Positions 1-8,280 of a DNA stretch of 64,000 nucleotides are shown here, in pieces. Made by a program: the position numbers and the translations under genes. The number at the start of each line of letters is the position of its first letter. Positions within the stretch are counted from its first letter, which is position 1. Under the pieces are notes generated by a model. It worked only from the letters and a program-made list of their open reading frames with translations. It made no database searches and had not been told where the DNA came from. This DNA comes from an uncultured Acidimicrobiales bacterium (GTDB taxonomy: Bacteria; Actinomycetota; Acidimicrobiia; Acidimicrobiales; Bin134): NCBI GenBank assembly GCA_951813555.1, contig OX638344.1, positions 1,612,001 through 1,676,000 of the forward strand, given 5' to 3'.

Positions 1-307
1 TGAACCGGTCGGCGGCATCGTTGGGTGCGGCATGATCTCGAAGCTCTGCGGCCCGCAGGGCGACCTCTGTGTCGATGGGAAGTTCATGGATGCCGCTATC
101 CCGAAGCTCTTGACGCCAAGACCGCAAACCGTCGGGCAGCTCTACCCTGCTCTTGCGCACCAACTCCCCAAGCTCCCAGTAGGTGGCCGCCGACACGGCC
201 AAATCAGACGAAGCGAGGGCGTCTTGGATCGCCGCGCTGGCAGCAGGCGGCACTTTCTCTCTATCGCTCAGTTCCCAGAGTAGGACATGCGTATCAACTA
301 TGAGCAT
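1..307 (-). CDS. PIN-domain ribonuclease toxin (VapC-like), 3' end outside window
   Basis: This is the toxin half of a type II toxin-antitoxin pair and probably a PIN-fold RNase. The frame opens with MLIVDTHVLLWEL, where the first PIN acidic residue (D5) is visible, and continues to HAAPNDAADRF, which matches the conserved C-terminal PIN motif with its acidic residues. The gene runs off the window at position 1, so about the last 25 to 35 residues are missing. Its ATG (305-307) shares one base with the TGA of the upstream antitoxin (307-309), so the two genes are translationally coupled. Family membership is clear; the RNA target is unknown. Confidence 0.8.
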   Translation of the reverse strand, partial: MLIVDTHVLLWELSDREKVPPAASAAIQDALASSDLAVSAATYWELGELVRKSRVELPDGLRSWRQELRDSGIHELPIDTEVALRAAELRDHAAPNDAADRF

Positions 308-609
308 CAAGTTGTCTCGGCAGGAGTTGCCTTATGCAATGCATCCCAGTTGGCCAGCATTTCCTCTACCGGCTCGTCGCCGAAGGTCGGCTCGGTAAGG
401 TCTCCGTGAATGATGATCCGGCCTCGGCCCATGCCCCGCAAGACGGGCACCTCCCGCTTGGGCTCGCATGGCACCAGCCGAGCCACCGGGTGACCGTACT
501 TGGTGATGACAAACTCCACTCCCTCCTCCTTCACCCTGTCCATGAGGGCCAAGCACTTTGCCTTGAAATCGCCGGCAGCGATGGTCTGTTCGGCTGATGA
601 GGTAGACAT
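307..609 (-). CDS. Phd/YefM-type antitoxin
   Basis: This is a 100-residue antitoxin expected to bind its own promoter through its N-terminus and to neutralise the adjacent PIN toxin through its C-terminus. The stretch AGDFKAKCLALMDRV followed by FVITKYGHPVARLVP is the typical Phd/YefM fold signature. I chose the ATG at 607-609 because a perfect GGAGG lies just upstream; another in-frame ATG at 625-627 would add six residues but has no ribosome site. The C-terminal half (EPTFGDEPVEEMLANW) is acidic and would wrap the toxin. It is divergent from the permease gene at 670, so the short shared intergenic region may control both. Confidence 0.82.
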   Translation of the reverse strand: MSTSSAEQTIAAGDFKAKCLALMDRVKEEGVEFVITKYGHPVARLVPCEPKREVPVLRGMGRGRIIIHGDLTEPTFGDEPVEEMLANWDALHKATPAETT

Positions 610-639
610 AGTTCCTCCAATTGCCATGAAGATGATATG

Positions 640-665
640 ACCATAGTGTAACCATAGTCATAGTC
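640..665. promoter_or_regulatory. Short direct repeats, candidate antitoxin operator
   Basis: ACCATAGT occurs at 640-647 and again at 651-658, followed by a related CATAGT at about 659-664. The 11-bp spacing is close to one helical turn. The repeats sit in the small gap between the antitoxin start and the divergent permease start, where Phd-family autoregulatory operators usually lie. The operator role is inferred from position and repeat geometry only. Confidence 0.35.
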
Positions 666-669
666 AAAA

Positions 670-2445
670 GTGCCAGGTATGAGCAGCGCCATTTCATACG
701 AACCGAACGAGCACTGTCCTCCCGCTGTCGCTGCCATAGCCGGGTTGCAGGGCGTGGTGCTGGCGTTGGCGCCGATCGTGTCGATCGTGGTCATCACTGC
801 TCGTGCCGGCAACCAAGAGGCGGGGTATTTCACTTGGGCGCTGTTTGCGGCGCTGGTCATCGCCGGGGCGCTGACCGCGTTACAGGCCAGCCGATTCCGA
901 CGGTTTGGCGCCGGGCACATCCTGATCATGGGGCCGACCCCGAACTTCATTGCCATATCGGTGCTGGCGCTGGCCGAGGGCGGTCCGGAGCTGCTGGCCA
1001 GCCTCACCGTGGCGGCCTCGCTGTTCTACCTGGTGCTGGCCTTCTGGCTGCCGTTCCTCCGCCGGGTTGTCACGCCTGTGGTCACTGGGACGGTGCTGAT
1101 GCTTATTGCAGCCACCATCTTGCCGGTGGCGCTCAACCGACTGGAGGACGTGCCTGTCGACGCTCCAGAGGCTGCGGGGCCGACCATCGCCTTGGTCACG
1201 CTGGCGGTGTCTACCGTGCTCTTCTTGCGGGCATCGGGAGTGTGGCGGCTGTGGTCGCCGCTCATCGGGATCATCACCGGCGGCGTGGCGGCCGCACTGT
1301 TCGGCGCCTATGAGATCGGCTCAGTGGGCGACGCGGCCTGGGTCGGCATTCCCGATTCCGGCGGATTCCCCGGATTCGAGCTGACCCCGGGGGCGAGCTT
1401 CTGGTCGCTGCTGCCCGCGTTCGTGGTGGTGACGCTGGCCGGCGGCGTCAAGAACGTGAGCGACAGCGTCGCTATCCAGCAGGTCTCGTGGAATCGGCCT
1501 CGAGTTCCCGACTTCCGGCTGGTCCAGGGCTCGCTCAACACCAACGGGCTCGGCATTCTGGCGGCCGGCATACTCGGAACTCCTCCCAACTCCGTCTATT
1601 CGGGAACCAGCGTGTCACTTATCGGGTTCACCGGCGTGGCCGCACGCCGCATCGGCTACGTCATCGGCGGTGCCTTGCTGGCACTGGCCTTCTTGCCCAA
1701 GCTGACCGCCTTCCTGCTTACCCTGCCCAGCCCGGTCATGGCCGCCTACCTGCTGACGGCCATAGCGCTGCTCTTTGTGAGCGGCGTTCGCACGGTGGTG
1801 CAAGACGGCCTCGACTCTCAGAAGGCCTTGGTCGTGGGGCTGGCGTTCTCGCTGGGCGTGGGACTCGACAACCAAACGATCTTTGCCGATCTGCTGGGTA
1901 GGAAATGGGGATTGCTGCTCGACAACGGCATGCTGGTCGGGGCGCTGGCTGCGGTGCTGATGACCGTGTTCTTGGATCTGACCAGTCCGCAGCGGCGCAG
2001 GCGATTGGAGGTCGAGCTGCGCGTCTCGGCGCTGCCGGACATCGATCGTTTCCTCCAGGGCGTGGCCACCGAAGTCGGCTGGAACGAAGCCTCCACCCAG
2101 CGGCTGCGCTCTGCCGGTGAAGAGGCATTGCTGAGCTTGGTGCAGTCCGACGACGGCGGGGTGGAGATGTTGGAGAGCCTGCTGCATCCCGACCGGCCTC
2201 CCGATGCAGAGCCACGATTGATCATCCAGGCGCGCCCAGAAGCCGGGATGGTGGAGATGGAGTTCTTGGCCGTGTTCGATGAGGAGAACCTCGAGGATCG
2301 GCTGGCGTACTTGAGCGAGGAAACCGAGGGCATGGAGGAGGGCGAGATCTCACTTCGCCTATTGCGGCACTACGCGTCCTCTGTCCACCATCAGAAGTAC
2401 CACGGCTTGGATATCGTTACGGTGCAGGTCAAAGGCGGGGCCTAG
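670..2445 (+). CDS. NCS2-family nucleobase permease with C-terminal GHKL/anti-sigma-like domain
   Basis: This is a 591-residue membrane protein. Residues 1 to about 440 form a run of hydrophobic segments matching the nucleobase:cation symporter-2 (xanthine/uracil permease) family; SLNTNGLGILAAGILGTPP and LPSPVMAAYLLT correspond to the conserved family regions. From about residue 449 a soluble tail of about 140 residues follows. Its segment RLRSAGEEALLSLVQ resembles the N-box helix of RsbW/GHKL ATPases, but obvious ATP-lid glycines are lacking. The start may be GTG at 670 or ATG at 679; the region overlaps the divergent antitoxin control region. The substrate is not readable from sequence: a purine or pyrimidine base is the family expectation. 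No purine catabolic genes adjoin it. Confidence 0.75.
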   Translation: MPGMSSAISYEPNEHCPPAVAAIAGLQGVVLALAPIVSIVVITARAGNQEAGYFTWALFAALVIAGALTALQASRFRRFGAGHILIMGPTPNFIAISVLALAEGGPELLASLTVAASLFYLVLAFWLPFLRRVVTPVVTGTVLMLIAATILPVALNRLEDVPVDAPEAAGPTIALVTLAVSTVLFLRASGVWRLWSPLIGIITGGVAAALFGAYEIGSVGDAAWVGIPDSGGFPGFELTPGASFWSLLPAFVVVTLAGGVKNVSDSVAIQQVSWNRPRVPDFRLVQGSLNTNGLGILAAGILGTPPNSVYSGTSVSLIGFTGVAARRIGYVIGGALLALAFLPKLTAFLLTLPSPVMAAYLLTAIALLFVSGVRTVVQDGLDSQKALVVGLAFSLGVGLDNQTIFADLLGRKWGLLLDNGMLVGALAAVLMTVFLDLTSPQRRRRLEVELRVSALPDIDRFLQGVATEVGWNEASTQRLRSAGEEALLSLVQSDDGGVEMLESLLHPDRPPDAEPRLIIQARPEAGMVEMEFLAVFDEENLEDRLAYLSEETEGMEEGEISLRLLRHYASSVHHQKYHGLDIVTVQVKGGA

Positions 2446-2464
2446 GCCTGTCTAAGGAGAATGA

Positions 2465-3265
2465 ATGACTTCTCGCTATTCATTTGTTGCAAAGGAGCAA
2501 ATCGATGTCTCCCAGAGAAGAGCGGATCAGGGCCATCGTCGACGAATCCGCTGGTTGATCAGCGACAGGGATTGTTGGTGGGACCCGTTCAAAAGCATAG
2601 GTGATATTGCCGTAGTCCACGTCGACCTGATTCCCGATCAGGGGCGCGAAACCGAAGCTCTGGCGTGGCTTGACGAGGAAGAGCACTCACGTTGGCAGCG
2701 CTTTCAGTCCCCAGTTGCCCAAAGGCGCTTTGTGCTGTGTCGCGCCGCGCTCCGTGCCATCCTCTGCCGCCAGATCGGTTGTGAAAACGAGTCATTGGCG
2801 TTTCAAACCGCCAAATACGGCAAGCCCTTTGCCCTCGTTGACGGCCTGTCCGCCTCCATCAGCTTCAATGTGAGCCACAGCGGCAACCACGGGTTGATTG
2901 CCGTGGCGTCCAGGGGCCGCCTAGGAGTGGATGTTGAGGAGCGGGCTCCTCGCCGGAATCTCGAGAACCTCATCGAAGGCGTGTTCAGCCCGCGAGAAAA
3001 GGCTGAGTTGGAATCGCTTGACGGGTGTCAGCAGCTGCATTTGTTCTTTCGATTCTGGACGATGAAAGAGGCGCTGGTGAAAGCCTATGGCAAGGGCCTT
3101 TCCATGAAAGTCTCAGAATTGGAGATCCCAGAAGACATGCGCCGCGGGGCGACCAGGAGCATTTGCCAGTTTTCGCAAATCCCTGATACAGCCTGGTGCT
3201 TGGAGGATGTCGGAACGAAGGTTTTTGCCGCCGCCGTCGCTCATGAAGTAAGCCCGCCATCGTGA
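2465..3265 (+). CDS. Sfp-type 4'-phosphopantetheinyl transferase
   Basis: The enzyme transfers 4'-phosphopantetheine from CoA to the serine of acyl- or peptidyl-carrier proteins in the cytoplasm. Family motifs are clear: FNVSHSG, LGVDVEE with the metal-binding acidic residues, and FWTMKEALVKAYGKG, in the order and spacing of Sfp/EntD enzymes. Length is 266 residues. The first 40 or so residues, before IAVVHVDL, are unlike the family, so the true start may lie downstream, although the ATG at 2465 follows an AAGGAG site. No polyketide or peptide synthetase lies within the window, so the carrier-protein partner is unknown. It sits 19 bp after the permease stop and may be cotranscribed. Confidence 0.88.
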   Translation: MTSRYSFVAKEQIDVSQRRADQGHRRRIRWLISDRDCWWDPFKSIGDIAVVHVDLIPDQGRETEALAWLDEEEHSRWQRFQSPVAQRRFVLCRAALRAILCRQIGCENESLAFQTAKYGKPFALVDGLSASISFNVSHSGNHGLIAVASRGRLGVDVEERAPRRNLENLIEGVFSPREKAELESLDGCQQLHLFFRFWTMKEALVKAYGKGLSMKVSELEIPEDMRRGATRSICQFSQIPDTAWCLEDVGTKVFAAAVAHEVSPPS

Positions 3266-3380
3266 GAGGGTTCATCGAGACAACTCTGGGCTAGACGGCG
3301 TCAATCCCCACTGGCGGTTGCCCCCATAGGCTTGGTTCCCTAGAGTGTCGGCACCACATTCCACGAGGGGGAGAATGCTT

Positions 3381-5237
3381 ATGCGTTCCTGGCTTTTGAA
3401 GCTCTTGGCGTTACTAATGGTCTTTGGCCTGGTGGCCGCGGCCTGCGGCAACGACGACGACGATGGGGTGACCACTGGCCCAGACGAGCCAGCACCCGCC
3501 CAGCCGGACGACGATGGGGATGAGCCGGCCCCGGCCCCCGCGGACGGCGATGGGGATGATCCGGCCCCTGCCCCCGCTGACGACGATGGGGATGAGCCGG
3601 CCCCCGAGCCTGCTGACGACGGCGAAGAGCCTCCCGCGGAAGAGGAGATGATGGCTCCCTGCGAGGCCACTGTGCCGGGCACCAAAGTTGACTACGCGGT
3701 GTTCTCGCCCAACGCCAACATGGATCCGACGGCCAGCAGCGGCGCGCTGGTGGGCGGGACCCAGCTGGTGAACGTTTGGGACGTCTTGATGACGTTCGAT
3801 CCCGAATCGGGTGTGTATAGCGGTCAAGCAGCGGAGTCACTCACCCCCAATGGCGACTTCACTGAGTGGACATTGAAGATCCGTTCCGGCATCACCTACG
3901 GCAACGGCGACGCTTTCGTTGCCCAGGACGTGGTCGACTCGATGCTTCGATACTTCGATAGCCGGGGCGATGGCATGACCAATCGCGCGGCCGGCTCGGT
4001 TGGCCTTATCGACTTCGACAACACTGAAGTCCCCGATGACGGCACGGTCATCTTCCGGCTCTCACGTGCGTGGAGCACCTTCCCATCGTTGTTGGGAGAC
4101 GAGCCCGGCATGGTCGTGAACCCACGGATCATCGCCCAGCTGCTGGACGAAGAGGCGGCCAACGCCACTGAGGAAACCAGCGCGGCAAGACTGGTCCGCA
4201 ACCGAATGGCGGTCAGCCCCGATCTGGTCAACGCGGCCAGCTTCGGTCCCTATGTGGTGGCCGAGGTGGAGCCCAACGTGCGGACTGTGCTGCAAGCCCG
4301 AGACAGCTACTGGGGCGGCCCGGTGTGCATCGAAGAGATCGAGTTCACCTTCCCGGGTAGCTCGGTGGCCAACTGGGAGGCTTTCCAAGCTGGCGACTTC
4401 AACGCCGCGTTCCTGCGTGATCCGAGGGTGTACGCCGAGGCCCGAGATGCCGGCACAGTGCTGAGCTCTGAGTTCCAGAACCTGGGCGGCCTGTTCCTCT
4501 TCAATCACGGCGTTCGTGGTGCCGACAGCATGGGTGCCGACCTGCGGGTCCGGCAGGCTGCCCACCACGCCATCAGCCGGGACATCATCAACGAGCGGGC
4601 CTTCGAGGGCAAGCTCAACACCACCAATGGTGTGGCTGCCGAGGGAACATTGCTGTGGTCGCCTGAATTGCAGGAGTGCGCCGATCAGGAACCTGCCTAC
4701 GATCCCGATGCCGCGGCGGCACTGATCGAAGAGGTGAAAGCCGAAACCGGATGGGATGGATCATTGTTCTTGGTGCATGCCGATACCGACCCCGGCCCCG
4801 AAATCGCCCAGGCGGTCGAGGGAATGCTGGAGGCAGTGGGCTTCGACGTGGAGGTCGCCCTCGGCCCAGTCACCACGGTGCTTATTCCCAGAGTCATAAT
4901 TCAGGCCGACTATGAGATGGCCGGATGGGGATTCAACGCTGACGGAGCAACTTGGGTTGCCTCTCTCAACGACAACCTCCTCTCAACGAGCGGGTCCAAC
5001 CGGATGGCCTTCGCCTCCGCCGAAATGGATGAAGCCCTCGGAGCTATGTACGGAGCAGAGACAGTGGAAGACCAGCGGGCCGCGTTGGCTGCCGTGCAGT
5101 GCGTCTGGAAGGACGAGCTGCCGGCCATGATCTACTCGGTCACCGAGGAAGGCCTTGCCCTCGCCGACAACCTCAAGGGCGTCCAGCGAGCTGGCGCCAC
5201 CATCTTCCTGTTCGCCAACGCCTACATCGAGAACTGA
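3381..5237 (+). CDS. Peptide ABC transporter substrate-binding lipoprotein (family 5)
   Basis: This is the solute-binding protein of an oligopeptide/dipeptide/nickel-type importer, anchored to the outside of the membrane. A lipoprotein signal peptide is visible with lipobox VAAAC (Cys22). It is followed by an acidic Pro-Ala-Asp linker of about 60 residues made of 12-residue repeats, then an SBP_bac_5 domain (YAVFSPNANMDPT at the start, LRVRQAAHHAISRDIINE in the middle). I prefer the ATG at 3381, six residues into the frame's earlier GTG/ATG options, because the GGGGGAG site at 3366-3373 is correctly spaced from it. Two permease genes follow directly. The ligand cannot be told from sequence; peptides are most likely. 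Confidence 0.88.
   Translation: MRSWLLKLLALLMVFGLVAAACGNDDDDGVTTGPDEPAPAQPDDDGDEPAPAPADGDGDDPAPAPADDDGDEPAPEPADDGEEPPAEEEMMAPCEATVPGTKVDYAVFSPNANMDPTASSGALVGGTQLVNVWDVLMTFDPESGVYSGQAAESLTPNGDFTEWTLKIRSGITYGNGDAFVAQDVVDSMLRYFDSRGDGMTNRAAGSVGLIDFDNTEVPDDGTVIFRLSRAWSTFPSLLGDEPGMVVNPRIIAQLLDEEAANATEETSAARLVRNRMAVSPDLVNAASFGPYVVAEVEPNVRTVLQARDSYWGGPVCIEEIEFTFPGSSVANWEAFQAGDFNAAFLRDPRVYAEARDAGTVLSSEFQNLGGLFLFNHGVRGADSMGADLRVRQAAHHAISRDIINERAFEGKLNTTNGVAAEGTLLWSPELQECADQEPAYDPDAAAALIEEVKAETGWDGSLFLVHADTDPGPEIAQAVEGMLEAVGFDVEVALGPVTTVLIPRVIIQADYEMAGWGFNADGATWVASLNDNLLSTSGSNRMAFASAEMDEALGAMYGAETVEDQRAALAAVQCVWKDELPAMIYSVTEEGLALADNLKGVQRAGATIFLFANAYIEN
3507..3614 (+). repeat. Three 36-bp in-frame repeats encoding an acidic Asp/Pro/Ala linker
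   Basis: Three imperfect 36-bp units (3507-3542, 3543-3578, 3579-3614) and a partial fourth encode 12-residue blocks of the type DDDGDEPAPAPA. They form the flexible linker between the lipid anchor and the binding domain of the peptide-binding lipoprotein. Such tandem units are expected to vary in copy number between strains. Confidence 0.8.
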
Positions 5238-5295
5238 GCTCAATGGAGACAATCTCCAAAACAATCCAATAAGGAATTAGGGGAGGAAGAGCACC

Positions 5296-6423
5296 GTGCT
5301 GCGGGTGATCGGCTTGAAGCTGGTCCGTCTCGTGCCGGTGCTCTTCCTCGTTTCTTTGGCCACGTTCTTTCTGATCGACTTGATTCCCGGCGACCCGGCC
5401 GCGAACTTGCTGGGCGCTGATGCCACGTTTGAGGAATATGCGGCGGTCAACAAGGCGTTGGGTCTGGACAAGCCGATCGTCGATCGATACACGGACTGGC
5501 TGGGCGGTGCGCTAAGCGGCGACTTGGGCGAGTCATTGCGCTCCCCCAATGAGCCGGTTACAGACTTGATCCAGCGCAGCATTGGACCCACTCTGCGCTT
5601 GTCGGCCATGGCGCTGGGCATGTCGTTCACCATCGCCATCTTCTTGGGGGTGTGGTCGGCTCAGGCGGCCGGAACTCGGGTAGACCGGTTGGTGAGCGGC
5701 ACCATGTTCGGCTTCATATCGGTGCCGACGTTCTTGGCCGGCCTCCTTTTCATCTTCTTCTTCGTGTTCCGGGAGTCCATTCCCCGCTATCTGTGGGTGG
5801 TGGGCGTAGGGCTGATCGTCTTGCGATTGGCCCAACTGGCGATTAGCCGATTGATTGAAGACCGCTCCGATTTGTCAGGTTGGGCCGGCTATGGCCTGGC
5901 CACCTTGGTGGTGGCAGGACTAATGATGTGGATCTTCGTCCAGTGGCCCGACTTCCCCCGCACTGCGTCCCACCGCTACGACGACAATTGGCGGGAGCAG
6001 CTCCGGTCCCTTTTCCTGCCGGCGCTGGCCTTGGCCTTGAGTGAGATCGCGGTGTTCACCCGGTTGTTGCGGGCCGACATGTTGTCGACCCTTCAAGAGC
6101 AATTTGTGCTGTCCGCCCGGGCCAAGGGCATGCCCACATGGCGGATTTTGTTCCGTGATGCGCTTCGGCCGTCGTCGTTCTCCCTCATCACCGTGGCGGG
6201 AATCACGCTGGGCCGGCTCATCGGCGGCACGGTCATCATCGAGACGATCTTCGGCTTGGAGGGGTTGGGCAAGCTGATCGTTGGTACCGGCGTGATCCCC
6301 AAGAACTTCACCATTGTGCAGGGCGGGGTGTTGGTGCTGGCGGTGGGCTATGTGCTGTTGAACGCCATCATCGACATCTCCTATCAGTACCTCGATCCCA
6401 GAATCAGGCGGGGCCGTGTCTGA
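5296..6423 (+). CDS. dppB: Peptide ABC transporter permease, DppB-like
   Basis: This is the first membrane subunit of the peptide importer, 375 residues. The N-terminal block LVRLVPVLFLVSLATFFLIDLIPGDPA is the typical DppB/OppB start, and the EAA loop is visible as VLSARAKGMPTWRILFRDALRP, which would contact the ATPases. Compared with ordinary DppB there is an extra hydrophobic stretch of about 60 residues near positions 165 to 230 between transmembrane segments. The GTG at 5296 has a GGGAGG site 10 nt upstream. It overlaps the next permease by 8 nt, so the two are translationally coupled. No ATPase gene follows; the likely partners are at 54486-56606. Confidence 0.88.
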   Translation: MLRVIGLKLVRLVPVLFLVSLATFFLIDLIPGDPAANLLGADATFEEYAAVNKALGLDKPIVDRYTDWLGGALSGDLGESLRSPNEPVTDLIQRSIGPTLRLSAMALGMSFTIAIFLGVWSAQAAGTRVDRLVSGTMFGFISVPTFLAGLLFIFFFVFRESIPRYLWVVGVGLIVLRLAQLAISRLIEDRSDLSGWAGYGLATLVVAGLMMWIFVQWPDFPRTASHRYDDNWREQLRSLFLPALALALSEIAVFTRLLRADMLSTLQEQFVLSARAKGMPTWRILFRDALRPSSFSLITVAGITLGRLIGGTVIIETIFGLEGLGKLIVGTGVIPKNFTIVQGGVLVLAVGYVLLNAIIDISYQYLDPRIRRGRV

Positions 6424-7477
6424 GGCGGCATTCGGCACCATTGCCCAAGGTGAGCCGGAGGTCCGGGCCCGCAGCGCCGAGCCCCGGCCGTTTTGGCTGT
6501 GGCCGCTGCTGCCCATAGGCATCGCTTCGATCTTTGTGGGCACCATGGTGCTCAACGACGTGACCGCCGAGATCAGGGTGTTCTTGGTTTTGGCTGGCAT
6601 CGTGGGTGGGTACTTCGGCTTGGATGCTCTGTGCCAGAGACGCTGGGGGTCAAGCTTTGACACTTCGGCCTGGCTGTCGGGGTTCTGGCTGGTTTTGATC
6701 GGGCTGTCGGCCATAACTGTGGCGTGGCTGCCGCTGCCGGAGTCCAAGTTGGTGAAGAACTCGTTCGGCGAAGGCTTACGGCTTCGACCTGACCTGTTCT
6801 CCAGGCACCCTTTGGGAACCAACTCCCAGGAGCTTGACATCTTGGGCGGGGTCATGTGGGGGGCTCGGACGTCGCTGATCATCAGCTTGGGAGCAGTGGC
6901 CATCGGCTTGTTGATCGGGGGGATAATCGGCATCACCGCCGGCTACTTCCGAGGGACGCTGGACAGCGGGGTGGGCATTTTGGCCGACTCCTTGCTGGCC
7001 TTTCCCCCGCTGATCCTGCTGGTGGCCATGGCCACGGTGTTCACCCAGAACCAGTGGACCATGGCCCTGGAGCTCTCCCTTTTGGGTATTCCCACCTACA
7101 TCCGATTAGCCCGGGCCAACACCCTGACCTTCGCCCAGCGAGAATTCGTATTGGCGGCCAAGGCCATGGGATCGGGGGATAGGCGCGTCATTTTCCGGGA
7201 GCTGATGCCCAACGTGGCGCTGCCCATGGTGTCGTACGCCTTCTTGGTGACGGCGGTGCTAATTGTGGCCGAGGCCTCCCTCAGTTTCTTGGGGGTGGGC
7301 ATCCAGCCTCCCGAGCCCACATGGGGCAACATGATCGAGGCGGGCCAGGAGAACTACAAAGACCATCCCCACCTGGTGTTCGTCCCCGGCATCGTGATGT
7401 TCATGACCGTGTTCGCCCTCAACCGGGTGGGCGACAAGGCCCGCGAGCGCTGGGATCCCCGCGACGCCCAGATCTGA
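6416..7477 (+). CDS. dppC: Peptide ABC transporter permease, DppC-like
   Basis: This is the second membrane subunit, 353 residues. The N-terminus has two predicted membrane segments before the typical DppC entry HPLGTNSQELDILGGVMWGA. The EAA loop is FVLAAKAMGSGDRRVIFREL, followed by MPNVALPMVSY and EASLSFLGVGIQPPEPTWG, both strongly conserved in DppC/OppC. The GTG start lies inside the end of dppB. The gene ends the transporter cluster; a toxin-antitoxin pair on the opposite strand converges 12 bp later. Confidence 0.88.
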   Translation: MSEAAFGTIAQGEPEVRARSAEPRPFWLWPLLPIGIASIFVGTMVLNDVTAEIRVFLVLAGIVGGYFGLDALCQRRWGSSFDTSAWLSGFWLVLIGLSAITVAWLPLPESKLVKNSFGEGLRLRPDLFSRHPLGTNSQELDILGGVMWGARTSLIISLGAVAIGLLIGGIIGITAGYFRGTLDSGVGILADSLLAFPPLILLVAMATVFTQNQWTMALELSLLGIPTYIRLARANTLTFAQREFVLAAKAMGSGDRRVIFRELMPNVALPMVSYAFLVTAVLIVAEASLSFLGVGIQPPEPTWGNMIEAGQENYKDHPHLVFVPGIVMFMTVFALNRVGDKARERWDPRDAQI

Positions 7478-7489
7478 GGAAGTGAGTTT

Positions 7490-7936
7490 CTATTCTTCTT
7501 CAAGAGCCCACAGCACGGGAAGGCCTTCAATGGCAGCGGCGGTTGAGAGTTTCCGATCGAAGCACCCGAAGGAGCAGCCGCCCATTAGGCGAGACGCTGA
7601 CAGCGCAGACGCCAGTTGCACAGCATCGTAGGCCCGCAGCGGGTGGCGGGCGACGAGGTCAATTGCTCCGTGGAGGATGTCTTCGCTCGCCTTCATGAGG
7701 ACGGTGTTCCGATCCAGGCTTGAAGAGGAGACGTCGTCTAGAAATTGCCGACACAAGGTATGGGCATCGGAAGCCGAGACCTCACCGGCGCGGTGTTTGC
7801 GCCAGATCGCGGCTGGAACTTCGACAGTGGCCAAATCGCTGGCGATCACCGGTTCCGATACGGCCTGCACTAAGTGGCTTTCCGGCTCGTTGGCGTAGCG
7901 CTTGACAAGGGCCGATGAATCGAGAAACGCCGTCAC
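7490..7936 (-). CDS. vapC: PIN-domain ribonuclease toxin (VapC family)
   Basis: A 148-residue PIN-fold toxin, predicted to be an endoribonuclease. The acidic active-site residues appear in MTAFLDSSALVKRY, in LATVEVPAAIWRK (E), in LRAYDAVQLASAL and in CFDRKLSTAA, in the usual VapC order. It overlaps the antitoxin stop by 4 nt (7933-7936), as in most vapBC operons. The RNA target is unknown. Confidence 0.87.
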   Translation of the reverse strand: MTAFLDSSALVKRYANEPESHLVQAVSEPVIASDLATVEVPAAIWRKHRAGEVSASDAHTLCRQFLDDVSSSSLDRNTVLMKASEDILHGAIDLVARHPLRAYDAVQLASALSASRLMGGCSFGCFDRKLSTAAAIEGLPVLWALEEE

Positions 7937-8229
7937 CGATTAGCGCGAACAAGTTCAGACAGCGGGGTTCCCTGCCCCGCCCGCTTGCGGGCGGCGGCGA
8001 CTTCCTCTTTGTCGGGCGGCTCAACGTCGGGGGCCCGAAAATCCGAGAGCAGGCCGGCGAGTTTGAGTCTCGTTCTGATCTCTTCAACGGCACTCGATGA
8101 GGTTGAAGGGTCGGTTGCTGCTTGCGCGATCCGGGTGAGGAACTCGTTCATCGAGACCTGCTGCTCCTGAGCCCTCATCTTGACTCGGGCGACGAGCTCT
8201 TTGTCTGCCCTCCAGGTGACTTGCTGCAT
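7933..8229 (-). CDS. vapB: Antitoxin of the vapBC pair (ribbon-helix-helix type)
   Basis: A 98-residue partner of the PIN toxin. The N-terminus MQQVTWRADKELVARVKMRA followed by SMNEFLTRIAQAA fits a ribbon-helix-helix DNA-binding fold: a strand, then two helices. The C-terminal half is charged and would bind the toxin. Directly upstream of the start the sequence contains TGACTGCATGATAGCAGGCATGCAGTCA, an interrupted inverted repeat around TGACTGCAT/ATGCAGTCA (about 8228-8255), a good candidate autoregulatory operator. Confidence 0.82.
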   Translation of the reverse strand: MQQVTWRADKELVARVKMRAQEQQVSMNEFLTRIAQAATDPSTSSSAVEEIRTRLKLAGLLSDFRAPDVEPPDKEEVAAARKRAGQGTPLSELVRANR

Positions 8230-8256
8230 GACTGCATGATAGCAGGCATGCAGTCA
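8227..8256. promoter_or_regulatory. Inverted repeat before vapB, candidate operator
   Basis: TGACTGCAT and ATGCAGTCA form a 9-bp inverted repeat separated by about ten bases, overlapping the start codon region of the minus-strand antitoxin gene. This placement is typical of operators bound by ribbon-helix-helix antitoxin/toxin complexes. Binding is inferred. Confidence 0.5.
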
Positions 8257-8280
8257 AATGCCTTTGGGAAAAATCCTGGA

